The notes beneath the pieces were generated by a model. That model worked only from the letters and a program-made list of their open reading frames with translations, searched no databases and had not been told where the DNA came from. This document shows positions 43,384 to 52,969 of a stretch of DNA of 64,000 nt, in pieces. Origin of the DNA: Cercophora sp. LCS_1 (taxonomy: Eukaryota; Ascomycota; Sordariomycetes; Sordariales; Lasiosphaeriaceae); NCBI GenBank assembly GCA_036250225.1, contig JAPZLL010000017.1, positions 496,001 to 560,000 of the forward strand. Reading direction: 5' to 3'. Numbering within the stretch: position 1 is the first letter of the stretch; each line of letters opens with the position of its first letter. Position numbers and translations under genes: made by a program.

Positions 43384-43523
43384 ATTCACTGCAATTTTCA
43401 CCTCGCCCGAGGCCTTTGGTTTTGGGCTCCCCTCCCAAAAGGGTCACACCGCAGCTTCATGCTGCAGCCACATTCACTGCAATTTTCACCTCGCCCGAGG
43501 CCTTTGAACCCCTCCCAAAAGGG
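43384..43523. repeat. Direct repeat, 35-bp core plus 15-bp core
   Basis: attcactgcaattttcacct and the following 15 bases occur at 43384-43418 and again at 43472-43506, without mismatch. Each copy is followed by cccctcccaaaaggg (43429-43443 and 43509-43523). The period of the main core is 88 bp. A small hairpin (gcagcttcatgctgc) lies between the copies. Confidence 0.8.
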
Positions 43524-43584
43524 CGTTAGGGGAACTAGAGCAATCAGGAATCGGCAGCCCCGACCACGGCACGTGCATTCCAAT

Positions 43585-44217
43585 ATGACCTTCGTCGCGG
43601 ACGGCAAGCCTACAAAGATACACAACAAACCCGAGGTGGTGAATAACACTATGTATTGGTCGCGATTCCTGGCGTTGCGGAAGTAAAGATAAGGTGGGAC
43701 GTAAGACGTGGAGGGAGGTCAGGCAATGGACAGTGTTGACACAGCACCGAGGGCGGGGAAGAAGATCACCAGAAAGTCCAAGGGCACCTGTTTGCCCCTC
43801 TACATTGAGCGGTTATGGAGCTCGAGAGATTGATTGGAATGACACAGGGCACCTCTCGTCAGGCTGTTATGAACATACGATACAATGAGAGCATCCCAAC
43901 CGTTTCGGTAGAGAGTACTGAGGCCGGCAATGTTTCTGGGCCTGACGATGTCCTTTTCATCCCACGGTTGCCTCAGGGCTTAGATGCCCTAAAGCTGGAT
44001 GCCTCCCCGATTTCATCGCAACCCCGGAGGCTGCTCTGGCAGTCCGCATTAAAATGCTGCGCTCTTCACTTGAACTTTTCTGTCGCGTCAGTCAACGGCG
44101 GCGGTCCTTCCCACCGCAACAATCTAAAGTGCAAAATTCTCCCGGAACTCTACAGATCGGTAAGCTTCATCCAACAACTTGTCGAGCTGATGCGCGTTGC
44201 GTGATTATTTTACCCGT
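43585..44217 (+). pseudogene. Degenerate unrecognised coding module, copy 2
   Basis: An opening ATG at 43585 gives a short frame (MTFVADGKPTKIHNKPEVV) that stops near 43,684. The frame from 43815 carries LIGMTQGTSRQAVMNIRYNE followed by SIPTVSVES, which aligns residue by residue with the end of copy 1 (LIAMTR, then NVRYRESIPTMSTE). Beyond about 44,010 the coding signal slips frame again. Only the C-terminal part of the module is present here. It is decayed, and its function is unknown. Confidence 0.35.
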
Positions 44218-44238
44218 GCTTACAATCACGGCACAGCG

Positions 44239-45081
44239 ATGGCAGAGAAGCGTGCCGTCTCGCCGGAGTCGCCACCAAGCGGCGTGAGGCGCGTCAAGAC
44301 CAACGATGACGGCAAGACCTCAACGATCGTGTCGTACCTTACCAATCGCATCAAACACCACCACTTCGCAAGCGAGAACAACGACAATCTTGCAGTCCTG
44401 AAGGGCAACATCGACTACCCCATGACCAACCTTCACTCTCTCAAGACCCAACCAACCAGCCAAGACAGGCAGAACGACGTCACTCCGGCGCTGACTCACA
44501 TCAATACTACTAAAGAGATGCGAGTTCTCAAGGAGATCGCTACCCGCACTGCAGCCGAGAACGCTGAGCTGCGCTCTGCCAACGAACATCTGACCCAGAA
44601 GCTCAAGGAGTTTCAATACGAGCTGGACGAGATGCGGGCGACATTGCAGAAGGAGCGCGCCAGTCGCGCGTAACGAAGGCTTATCAGCCAACAGATCGCC
44701 ATTGAGCGGTACCGGTATAAGGAGGATCTCATGGACGCCAAGGGCGAGCTGCGCGAGGCGAGCATCCAAAGAGAAGAAGCAGTGGCACAGGCCCTCACCC
44801 TGAGGGACCGACTGAAAGGCTACTTTATACACTGTATTTTGTTTGTGTCAATAGCAGTTCATGGAACTGCTAAAGTCCCTGATGTACCCGGGCGAGCCAA
44901 GATAAATACATCCTTGTCTGTCAATCCAGACTTTGAGAAACCTGCAACAGCCCGACGATCCAAACATCGTTTTCAAGCGGTCTTTGGACCCATAGCTTCG
45001 CTGCAACGGCCGAGGACACTGGTAGCCACTATTCTAGTGCGTTTCCTCCTCTTGAACCTCGCAAGGGAGCCCATAGTATAG
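44239..45081 (+). CDS. Coiled-coil protein frame interrupted by one in-frame TAA
   Basis: From ATG 44239 (MAEKRAVSPESPPSG) the frame encodes 144 residues and stops at TAA 44671-44673, but the same frame stays open to 45081. The sequence on both sides of the stop is one continuous heptad-like coiled coil: KEIATRTAAENAELRSANEH before it and MDAKGELREASIQREEAVAQ after it. After about 44,820 the composition becomes non-coding. The TAA is one C-to-T step from CAA (Gln), which would fit the coiled coil. It lies directly after the degenerate module copy 2 and may belong to the same unit. No family recognised. Confidence 0.4.
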
Positions 45082-45301
45082 CTTTAGTCTAGAAGGAACG
45101 CCTTAGTCGCACTCGACAGACGCTTCGAAATGAGAAAGTTGTAAATAGGTACATGGCAAGATAGCCAGGAAGGCATTGCTTTGCGTGGTGCAGACTCTTA
45201 ATCAAGGCTTATTGTGGGGTGCTGTTCCGCTGCTGGCCTAAACGGTGGATAGCCGCCATGTGTCTCGGAAAGCATACCATCAATATGAACCCACAGCTCC
45301 C

Positions 45302-46696
45302 TTATCCACCTGAATTATCGAGAACTCTATCTGCGAATGCGGGAACCATGGCAAATAACGCCCAAAAACAATAATCCCACTCAGCTTCGGCTTCATTTCC
45401 CAGCCAACGGGCGAGTTCCGCGTCAACGAGCTGTTCTTGTGCAGCCGGGCTCTCCTGGGGTGTGTCGTTGAGCCAAGTAGCCTTGCCAAATATTTCATTA
45501 CCGACATAGCAATCCTGACTCAGCCGCTCAAAATCTTTCTTGCACAGTGGTGGCTCCCAACCAGACGCCCTACACCGTCTCCGGACATCCTGTATCTGAG
45601 TACCCCGATCGTTGCCATATGACTTTATGTGAACAATGAGTCCGAAGGAACGGAAGACCGTGAATACGACGGCGTCAATGCCTTTGAGCGCGAGTGAGTA
45701 GTGTTCGTAGTAATATGTGCTCTCAGACTTCTCGGGGTACTTGAACGAGCAGTGAAAGCCGAGGATACCACCGTTTGGCATGAAACTGGGCGATGCGAGG
45801 AGGTCCTTGACAGAATGGCTTAAGCCATTGCCCTTCGAACTCGAAGCTTGAAGTCGTGGCTGTAAAAGACTGTCCATATGTGCAGAGACGTACAGATGAT
45901 ATATAAGGGTGACGCAGTGTCCGGAAGAGACTGGTAGGACTTGATGCTCGCAGTCGTTGTAGAATGCCACCCACTTGGTTGCATCGAGAGAACCGCCATT
46001 TCCGAGATGAACTTGCTCCCTGCCTTTGTGGGTGACTTTTAGCTGGCCACCTGGCAACCGGTTAGGAGGTTCAATCATTCTGGGTAATTGACCTTGGAAC
46101 CAACCTTCATACTTGGTTGGTAATACGACTACCAGAGACCCAAAGTGCGTCCGTCCAAGAGGTGTATCCACGCTGATCTTGGACATACCAGAGGACCTCG
46201 AGTACACTTTTAACTCGTGGAGTTCGGCGACAATACCCCATTTTTTTACCGTTGACTCCTTCCCGGATCTTGCAATGCCTGGAGAGAGCTCTCGGGCGAT
46301 GGCGTCCAAGATGCCACAGTCTTCTGGTTTGAAGTTTGTGAAGAAGGAACTTGGACTGAGCACCCCGACCGTTTGACCATTTTGACCGTCACAGCCAAGG
46401 CTAGCCAAAATACAGTCCTTGGCCAACTCCTCCAGGTTGTTCTCCCAACCTCTGGTGATCGCCCAGGTGGAGTCAAAGGCCGCGCTCTTCATCTCGGCCC
46501 TGGTGCACCAGAAAATAATGGGCCGCATGCAGGTTTCCGACTCCCTGTCACTCGTGACCCGGCTATCGTTGGATGTGGGCGAAAGACGGAAAGACCCGCT
46601 ACAAGAAAAGGGCTGAGATGATTCGTAACCGGCCAACGTACTGCTGAGTTGGCCGAGGAGTACTTCTTCGGGAGCTTGGTATTGTGAGTCGGGCAT
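45302..46696 (-). CDS. Fe(II)/2-oxoglutarate oxygenase-fold protein lacking key residues
   Basis: A single-exon gene of 464 residues from the first ATG (46696, MPDSQYQAPEEVL). The core matches a fungal family of 2OG-Fe(II) oxygenases: VDTPLGRTHFGSLVVVLP, then GGQLKVTHKGREQVHLG, then WVAFYNDCEHQVLPVSSGH followed by CVTLIYHLY. In active relatives the first metal motif is HxD just before TP and the 2OG-binding Arg follows SGH. Here the motif reads SxD (KISVDTP, about residue 175) and the Arg position is Cys (SGHCVTL). Only the Asp and the distal His (CEHQV) remain. The frame is intact over its whole length, so it may be a maintained non-catalytic protein. Its role is unknown. Confidence 0.75.
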   Translation of the reverse strand: MPDSQYQAPEEVLLGQLSSTLAGYESSQPFSCSGSFRLSPTSNDSRVTSDRESETCMRPIIFWCTRAEMKSAAFDSTWAITRGWENNLEELAKDCILASLGCDGQNGQTVGVLSPSSFFTNFKPEDCGILDAIARELSPGIARSGKESTVKKWGIVAELHELKVYSRSSGMSKISVDTPLGRTHFGSLVVVLPTKYEGWFQGQLPRMIEPPNRLPGGQLKVTHKGREQVHLGNGGSLDATKWVAFYNDCEHQVLPVSSGHCVTLIYHLYVSAHMDSLLQPRLQASSSKGNGLSHSVKDLLASPSFMPNGGILGFHCSFKYPEKSESTYYYEHYSLALKGIDAVVFTVFRSFGLIVHIKSYGNDRGTQIQDVRRRCRASGWEPPLCKKDFERLSQDCYVGNEIFGKATWLNDTPQESPAAQEQLVDAELARWLGNEAEAEWDYCFWALFAMVPAFADRVLDNSGG

Positions 46697-47044
46697 TTGG
46701 TGAGATTGATAGAGATGCCTCGACACGGCAAACGCCGAGGAGGACCTCGGAACCCTGCGATAGTGCAAGGTCGAACAGGGCAGGCAGAAGTGAGGAGTGT
46801 TACACAACCGGAGTCGGTCGGCCCGGTGGTAGGCCTCAGTGCCTGTTCAAAACCCTTCTCCCTGCTCAACAGGCAAACGGTTGTCTTCCGTCTTCCAACT
46901 AGGCCGAGACAAGCCAGCCACCAGCAAAACTCTTCTGGAAGTCTCTGGAGGTAAGGCAGACCTACACCTTGAAGATACACCTAGAAGATAACGCTTGCCT
47001 AGCGGCTGACTACAACACCTATTAGAGCCATTCGCACTTCCAAA
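46697..47044. other. Divergent promoter region
   Basis: About 350 bp between the start codons of the 2OG-fold gene (-) and the zinc-ribbon-like gene (+). Confidence 0.5.
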
Positions 47045-47389
47045 ATGGCCGACAGCAAAGACAAGCCGACCGACTTCGACGTGGTCAAGGAGTACCCACA
47101 ACGTGGCCACCTCCAGCAATTTCGACTTGCCAAGGTCACAACCTTCATGTGCGATCGATGCAGCAAACAAAAGACGGCAAAGCTGGTGGCAGTCAAGCAT
47201 GGGGACTGGAATGTCTTGGTGTGCAACGGGTGCTATGGCTGGCTGCTTGCCAACAATAGAGGGACGGAGGCCAAGGGCGCTGTGCAGGGGGATACCGGTC
47301 GGCCACGTGGAAAGGAAGGTGTGCAAAAGCGTAAGGGAAGGTCAGGAGAGAAACAGGGGCTGGCCCAGGGAAACAACAAGGTTGAGTAA
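47045..47389 (+). CDS. Small zinc-ribbon-like protein
   Basis: A single-exon frame of 114 residues, MADSKDKPTDFDVVKEYPQ at its start. Two CxxC pairs (CDRCSKQKTAKLVAV and VCNGCYGWLL, 26 residues apart) form a plausible four-cysteine zinc site. The C-terminal 40 residues are basic and Gly-rich (GKEGVQKRKGRSGEKQG), suggesting nucleic-acid contact. I do not recognise a named family, and the four-Cys spacing is the only structural clue. It is divergent from the 2OG-fold gene. An ATG in the context CAAAATGG supports the start. Confidence 0.6.
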   Translation: MADSKDKPTDFDVVKEYPQRGHLQQFRLAKVTTFMCDRCSKQKTAKLVAVKHGDWNVLVCNGCYGWLLANNRGTEAKGAVQGDTGRPRGKEGVQKRKGRSGEKQGLAQGNNKVE

Positions 47390-47852
47390 GGAAGTCAAGG
47401 GTTTGTCACCGTCGGATGTGGAACGTCCTTGACCTCAAAGATGCGTCCGCTTTTACACCAATGCATTCAGAGCAGAAATTGATGGGACATGGTTGCGCCA
47501 CATAAGCAGTTCTCAGAATGACACCGGCTCAAGCATCAGATGGCGGACTTCTTCCGGTCCCGACGTTTCTCCATTGGGCGGCATTTCGCGCGCTCCAAGC
47601 AAAACACGACAGCTTATATGGCCTTGGCAATAGCCCCTGTCCCATTGGTCGCCAAGACTTCCATGGCAGACCCACGACTTTGACAGCTCTTTGCCCCAAA
47701 CACCGGGTACAAGAGACGGTATCTGACTTCGGGAGGCTTCATCACTGCTTTTACAGCCGGAACACCACGATAAAAAGGGCCCGTTCCAAACATCCAGTCA
47801 CCAACTCCGGTTCCCCAACCTGCTCCCTCCCCGCAGACAGACTACCATCAAA
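47390..47852. other. Intergenic, promoter of the feruloyl esterase gene
   Basis: About 460 bp; a TATA-like GATAAAAAG lies at 47769-47777, about 80 nt before the ATG. Confidence 0.5.
47769..47777 (+). promoter_or_regulatory. TATA-like box of the feruloyl esterase gene
   Basis: GATAAAAAG about 80 nt upstream of the ATG at 47853. Confidence 0.35.
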
Positions 47853-48692
47853 ATGCGTCTCCTCCTCGCTATCCTCCTGCTAGCCACCACCACCCTAGCC
47901 GCTCCCTCCCCAGGCTGCGGCAAAACACCCACCCTCAAAGCCAATAACACCATCACCACCAACGGGAAACAAAGATACTTCATCCTCAACCTCCCCGCCA
48001 ACTACAACAACACGCACCCCTACCGTCTCATCTTCACCTTCCACGCCCTCGGCGGCAGCGGCACCCAGCTCTCCCAAGGCGGTGCCGGCGCCGCCTACTG
48101 GGGCATCCCGCCCGCCGCCAACAACACGGCCATCTTCATCTCGCCCAACGGTCAGACCGCCGGCAGCGTAGGCAACCTGATGGGCTGGGGCAACCGCAAC
48201 AACGAAGACGTCGTCTTTGTCGACGACATCCTCTCTTCCTTGTCCAGCGATCTCTGCTTTGATACGAACCTCGTTTTCTCAACCGGTTTCTCCTACGGCG
48301 GCGCAATCAGCTACGCCATCGCATGCGCACGACCCAAGGTGTTTCGTGCCGTGGCGGTCATGAGCTCCAATCCGATTAGCGGATGTGAGGGCGGCACGGA
48401 GCCGATTGCGTATTATCATCAGCAGGGCACCAAGGACCAGGCGTTGCCGTTCCGTGGGGCATTGCCGATGCGGGATCGGTATGTCAAGCTGAATGGGTGC
48501 AAGGCGGTGGTGCCGGAGCCGGAGCCGCCGGCGGGTGGGAGGGTCAAGGTTGTGTACGAGGGATGTGATGCCAGGTATCCGGTTACGTGGATTGCGTTTG
48601 ATGGGGATCATACGCCTACGCCGAGGGATGCGGGTGGGGTGGGTAGTTTTACGACGGGCGAGATTTGGGGGTTCTTTGGGCAGTTTAAGTGA
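47853..48692 (+). CDS. Feruloyl esterase, CE1 type (LpqC-like)
   Basis: A single exon of 279 residues with a 17-residue signal peptide (MRLLLAILLLATTTLAA) and then SPGCGK, the usual mature start of fungal type-B/D feruloyl esterases such as Neurospora Fae-1. The nucleophile elbow is GFSYGG (Ser147). The acid and base are in GTKDQALPF (Asp near 207) and DGDHTPTPRD (His near 253). The oxyanion region FTFHALGGSGTQLS and the paired cysteines (SGCEGG, LNGCKA, EGCDA) are conserved. The enzyme releases ferulic acid from arabinoxylan side chains outside the cell. No CBM is attached. Confidence 0.93.
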   Translation: MRLLLAILLLATTTLAAPSPGCGKTPTLKANNTITTNGKQRYFILNLPANYNNTHPYRLIFTFHALGGSGTQLSQGGAGAAYWGIPPAANNTAIFISPNGQTAGSVGNLMGWGNRNNEDVVFVDDILSSLSSDLCFDTNLVFSTGFSYGGAISYAIACARPKVFRAVAVMSSNPISGCEGGTEPIAYYHQQGTKDQALPFRGALPMRDRYVKLNGCKAVVPEPEPPAGGRVKVVYEGCDARYPVTWIAFDGDHTPTPRDAGGVGSFTTGEIWGFFGQFK

Positions 48693-49528
48693 GGCGAGGT
48701 GGTCTGGGATACTGAGCGCGCGTTTTCCTCTTGTTTGGTTGTTCGAGGGCGCAATGTGGTGAAACCAAAGCCTTGTATGTGGCAAGATGCTTTGGAAGGG
48801 CCCAAGAAAAAAAAGAGAACCGACGAAATTATGGCGGCAATAAATCCCAGGAATTTTCAATCATCTCAATTCCTACGTTATGTCCTGCGTGTACAGTACA
48901 CCATGAACCAACACCCACCCTCAGCCCAAAACAATGACCTCCGGATCCCCCACCCCTTCCAGATCTTGCCACTCCCCGTCCATGGCTGATGTATCATGCC
49001 GCGGGGTGGACTCTGGGCTGGCGCAGTCCCGTGCTGCGATTGTACCAACAGCCTAGTCGAGAAGTGATGCTACTATGTGGTCGTGACGGTGACCCCTCCG
49101 CACAGTGGCTACTTCCTCCAGCATGGCGAGTGCCGAGGAGCACGGAGGCGGGGGTTGTGCGATAGCCATCTCGAGCAGACCGTTTGCCAAGACCCGTTGC
49201 TCGAACTTTTGTTTTCCTTTTGTTTACTCGGTGGGTACGCTTTGACGGGAACGCTTTCTGTTTCACTTGGGGTTTCCGTGTAACATACCCGCTGGCTAGC
49301 CCGGGGATTTCCGCGGTACCGGGATGCAATGACGTCTTTGAGCAGCTTTTCCCGACGAACTCCATCTCTGGCAGGGCAGGACCAATCCCAGATTCTCAAA
49401 CTTATTAGGTAACAGCGCCTTCGACAAAACTAGGACGCGCAAACAAACTTTAAAAAAAACAAAAACAAAAACAAAAACAAAAACCAAATAAACGACTCCA
49501 AACTGAAGCTATTTCTACCAACTGCTCA
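48693..49528. other. Intergenic with a 6-bp microsatellite leader
   Basis: About 835 bp; contains the AAAAAC repeat just upstream of the TDT gene. No gene was seen. Confidence 0.5.
49452..49483 (+). repeat. AAAAAC hexanucleotide microsatellite
   Basis: About five AAAAAC units after an A8 run, ending about 45 bp before the ATG at 49529, so probably in the 5' leader of the transporter mRNA. Confidence 0.8.
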
Positions 49529-50765
49529 ATGTCAACCCACTTTCAGCGCTGGACCCAGAGCATGACGACGCAATGGTTTCTTGTCCCGCAAGGCACCGGC
49601 ATCGTCGCCTTGGTCCTGCATCAGCTGGATTACCAGTTCGCCGGCCTCCGTACCATCTCGTACGTCTTCTGGGTGTTGACGATAACGCTCCTGTTGGGTT
49701 TTCTAGCCACCTACCTGGCAAGGTGCATCTTCTTCCCGAGCAAGGTGCTGCGCGCCCTGCAGCATGAGACGGGCGAGGTTGCGGGCCTGTCTAGCATCTG
49801 CATCGCATACACGAGCATCATTCAGATGACGGCCCTCACTTGCGTCAAGAGCTGGGGCAAGGGATGGGGAACGGCAACATACGCGCTCTGGTGGACCAAC
49901 GTCGTGATGACGGTGTGCGTGGTTGTCGGGGTGCCCTTTGTCTACCTCTGGGTCCACCCCCCAGGAGTTTCCGGCCTCACGCCCGCGTCCCAGCTGCCCA
50001 TGATCGCAGCCCTGACCGTGGCGGCGGGCGGCGGAACCGTCTGCCAGTCTGCTGAGCTTGACCCCCAATTCCAAATCCCGGCCATCGTCGTCTCGTATCT
50101 TTTTGTCGGTGTTGGTCTACCACTCGCCTTTGCGCTCGACGTTTTGTTCTGGGCGCGGCTGCTGGACAGCAGCTCCTCACCGCCGGATAATCCGCAGGCG
50201 TCGTTCCAGTGTATGATCCTTTGCGGACCGTGGGGCCAAGCGAGCTTTGCGCTGCAGATTCTCGGGAGCGGCGTACTCAGCGGCAGTTTCAAGTCGGCGG
50301 CGAGTGGGATTTTTCTGGCAGAGAAGGCGGCTGCTCCCGTCGGATATGCGAGCATCTTTGCGGGGTTGCTCTGCTGGGGGGCCGGCACCTTTTGGTGGCT
50401 GTTCGCTATCGCTGCTATCTTGAAAAACATGATTCGAACTGGGGGGACTCGAAGGAGCACGACGTATGCACCGGTGGCTTGGGCACTCGTCTTCCCCTGG
50501 GTAGGTGTCTCACTTCGTTTCATACTTGAGGTATTTGCGTCAAGTGGAGAGCTCGTGCTAACGAGGTTACTTCGGAGGCTTGTAGGGAGTTTATACAAAC
50601 GCCGCAGTGCAGCTGGGCAAGCTCCTTGACAGCAGGGCTTTCCGAGTTTGGTCAACTGTTTTGGCTGCCATGCTGGTCATGATATGGCTGTGGAACACAG
50701 CTTTGTCGCTCTGGAAACTGAGAAGCTTGGGGCAAACAACCGATCAACCAGAGAACCCACCATGA
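49529..50765 (+). CDS. TDT-family transporter (SSU1 sulfite efflux / C4-dicarboxylate transporter type)
   Basis: Exons 49529-50500 and 50586-50765 (85-nt intron) give 383 residues. The family start VPQGTGIVALVLHQL is clear, and about ten hydrophobic segments follow, e.g. TISYVFWVLTITLLLGFLAT and IPAIVVSYLFVGVGLPLAFA. GPWGQASFALQILG and LCWGAGTFWWLFAIA are characteristic of the voltage-dependent anion channel/TDT family (PF03595) that includes yeast Ssu1 and Schizosaccharomyces Mae1. Fungal SSU1 paralogues export sulfite; dicarboxylate uptake is the alternative. The second exon encodes the last helix (LAAMLVMIWLWNTALSLW) and a short tail. Confidence 0.9.
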
Positions 50766-51032
50766 CCTGATTCAATACTTTATCGACATTTCCCGACCGC
50801 ATGGAAAAGAGGGAGATGGACTGGCTGTCGCGTGTTACCATCGCTGGGGTATCTGGCTGTTCGGCACACTCGAACGGGGTGCGGGGGAAAGGTAAGGTAT
50901 GACGTCTTGATATACGCGCCACTGGTCCTCCCGGATATAAGACGAGTGATAGGCCTGGCAAACACACTAGGGCCATCCCGTCCTTTGCACAAGTCCCCAC
51001 TCAGTCCACCCTGCTGGGCCAGAATTGAAACA
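50766..51032. other. Short intergenic region
   Basis: About 270 bp; nothing recognisable. Confidence 0.5.
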
Positions 51033-52234
51033 ATGGATTCTTTCGCCAAGCCCGTGTGCCAGGGTCGAGACTCGATTGAAGACATTTGGGGGCCTCGAAC
51101 ACCATACAGGGATGAGCGGCCAACGCGCGTGGACTCAGCATACGATACGGAGCCCGACGGCTGGATGCAGAGCGATTATCTTCTTTGCAGGCACGAGGCC
51201 GTTTCGTTGGTTATTTTTTTTATTCTTGGGATGCCTGCTGACGTTCATGACTTACTTTCCTTAGTAATGGCTGTGAACTTGGCATCGGTGTCAAGGATGG
51301 CAAGGCTGTTGGCGTCAGGGGACGAGCGACAGACCGAGTGAACCACGGGTGTCTTGGACCCAAGGGGCTGCACGGGCAAGCACAAATCACGCATCCCATT
51401 GCCGCCCGCCGCCTGCCTATCCTTACACGCAGGCAGATGGAAGGCGATGCACCGCAGCGACCGGCTCACTCACCCTCTAATCCGGAAGAACGGGCAGCTG
51501 GAGCGGGCGTCGTGGGATGAGGCCATGGACCTGATTGTGGCCAAGTCCAAGGCGCTCCAGAAGCACCTGACGAACCACAGCATCGCCTTCTACACCACGG
51601 GCCAGCTCTTTCTCGAAGAGTATTACGCCCTCGCCATGGTTGGCAAGCCAGCCTTGCCAACCATGCACATGGACGGCAACACGCGCCTCTGCACGTCATG
51701 AATCTACTCAACTACACGGAGCAGGGCACCATCCGGCTGTTCTGTATCAGCGGCACCAATCCGCTCGTCAGCCTGCCGAACCTGCCACGCATCCGGCGCC
51801 TTCTTACCGACCCCGAGCCGCTGGTGGTGGTCCAGGACCTCTGCATGACCGAGACGGCCGCCTTGGCCGATGCGGTGCTCCCGGCCGGGAGGGCCATCCT
51901 CAAGGCCTGTCACTATTCGCCACCCGTCGATGCCGAGTTCCCTCTCCGGCTGGCCGCGGGACGCAACGTGTGCCATTTCCATACCCGCACCAAGACGGGC
52001 CGCACCGCGCTACAGAAGGCCTGCCCAGAGCCAGAAGTCAGGATTTCCAACAAAGATGCTGCTGCGGCCGGAATCTCGGATGGGAGCATGGTGGCTGTGC
52101 GGTCCAGGCGAGGTGAATTCAACGTCGCCTCGTGCTGTTCCCTAGCCGGCGAGACCGTCACGACCATGGCGGAGGAGTTCACAGGCGGGTCGGAACCCCC
52201 TTCGCGCGCTAAGTGGTCTAAAATGCTCACGTAA
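51033..52234 (+). pseudogene. Deleted pseudogene of a bacterial-type molybdopterin (assimilatory nitrate) reductase
   Basis: The N-terminal part has SNGCELGIGVKDGKAVGVRG and NHGCLGPKGLHG, the iron-sulphur region of Nas/NarB-like molybdopterin oxidoreductases found in some fungi. Then come SDRLTHPLIRKNGQLERASW and LHMDGNTRLCT-like sequence (MHMDGNTRLCT), where the reading stops. At 51698 coding resumes in another frame with IRLFCISGTNPLVSLPNLP, a region normally hundreds of residues further on, so the molybdopterin-binding centre is missing. A second jump occurs at VLPAGRAILKA, joining two distant segments in frame; the tail HFHTRTKTGRTA is also family-typical. Two intron-like gaps seem to begin with GC rather than GT (51191, and near 51,378). 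The gene cannot make an active enzyme. Confidence 0.7.
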
Positions 52235-52969
52235 CACCATGTAACGCGAGAAAGGATGGGACGAGAATCTCGTCGTTGAAATACCCCGCGATTGACCGTC
52301 GTCGCATGATGGTTGCGCAGCGCCTTCTTGGCGCTGTTTGCTGACATGGCGTCAGGAGGCTCGAGCCGACCGTTCAGGAGAGCGAGAAGCACCTTGAGAA
52401 GACACGCATTTGGCCTCTCTCAAGACTGATGTCGACGGAATAGCTCGTTGAAGCAACCCTCAGAGACTCCAGAGACATACGCGGGTTCGTCCTCCGGGTC
52501 TCGCCATTCTAGGTATTGGCGGATTCGAACAGTGGCATCCTGGAGGCTCGAGATTCCACGGGAGAAAATCCCAGGATTACAGCACCCGGAAAGCCATCGA
52601 TGTGATCCTGTGCCTGTGGGCTGCTGACCGCACAAAATCGGCAAAGGCTTGGTCGCCTGGGACGATCCGTACAGCCCCAATGGGACGTACGCCGAGCTGA
52701 TTCAGGTCGTTAGGGGCCAATGTAAGGAACAAAGACAACAGGGATGCCCGGACAACTTGTTGATTTGACTCGGGACTACCTAGCCGAAGCCAGCTAAGGA
52801 ATGGCCTATAGAGATAAGATAGAAACGCAAGTCGCCAAAATCTGCCCTTCGCATACCCAACCAGGGTTGTTCCATGCCGATACCGCCCCCTATGCCCCCA
52901 GCTTGTTCACACTGCAAAGATCGAACAGCAAATGACGATCCAAAGAGACGATCCAAAACCCGCCCCGCC
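52235..52969. other. Intergenic, possible further relic sequence
   Basis: About 735 bp at the 3' ends of the reductase pseudogene and the ABC transporter. A + strand stretch near 52,630-52,720 looks weakly coding but has no recognisable family. Confidence 0.35.
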
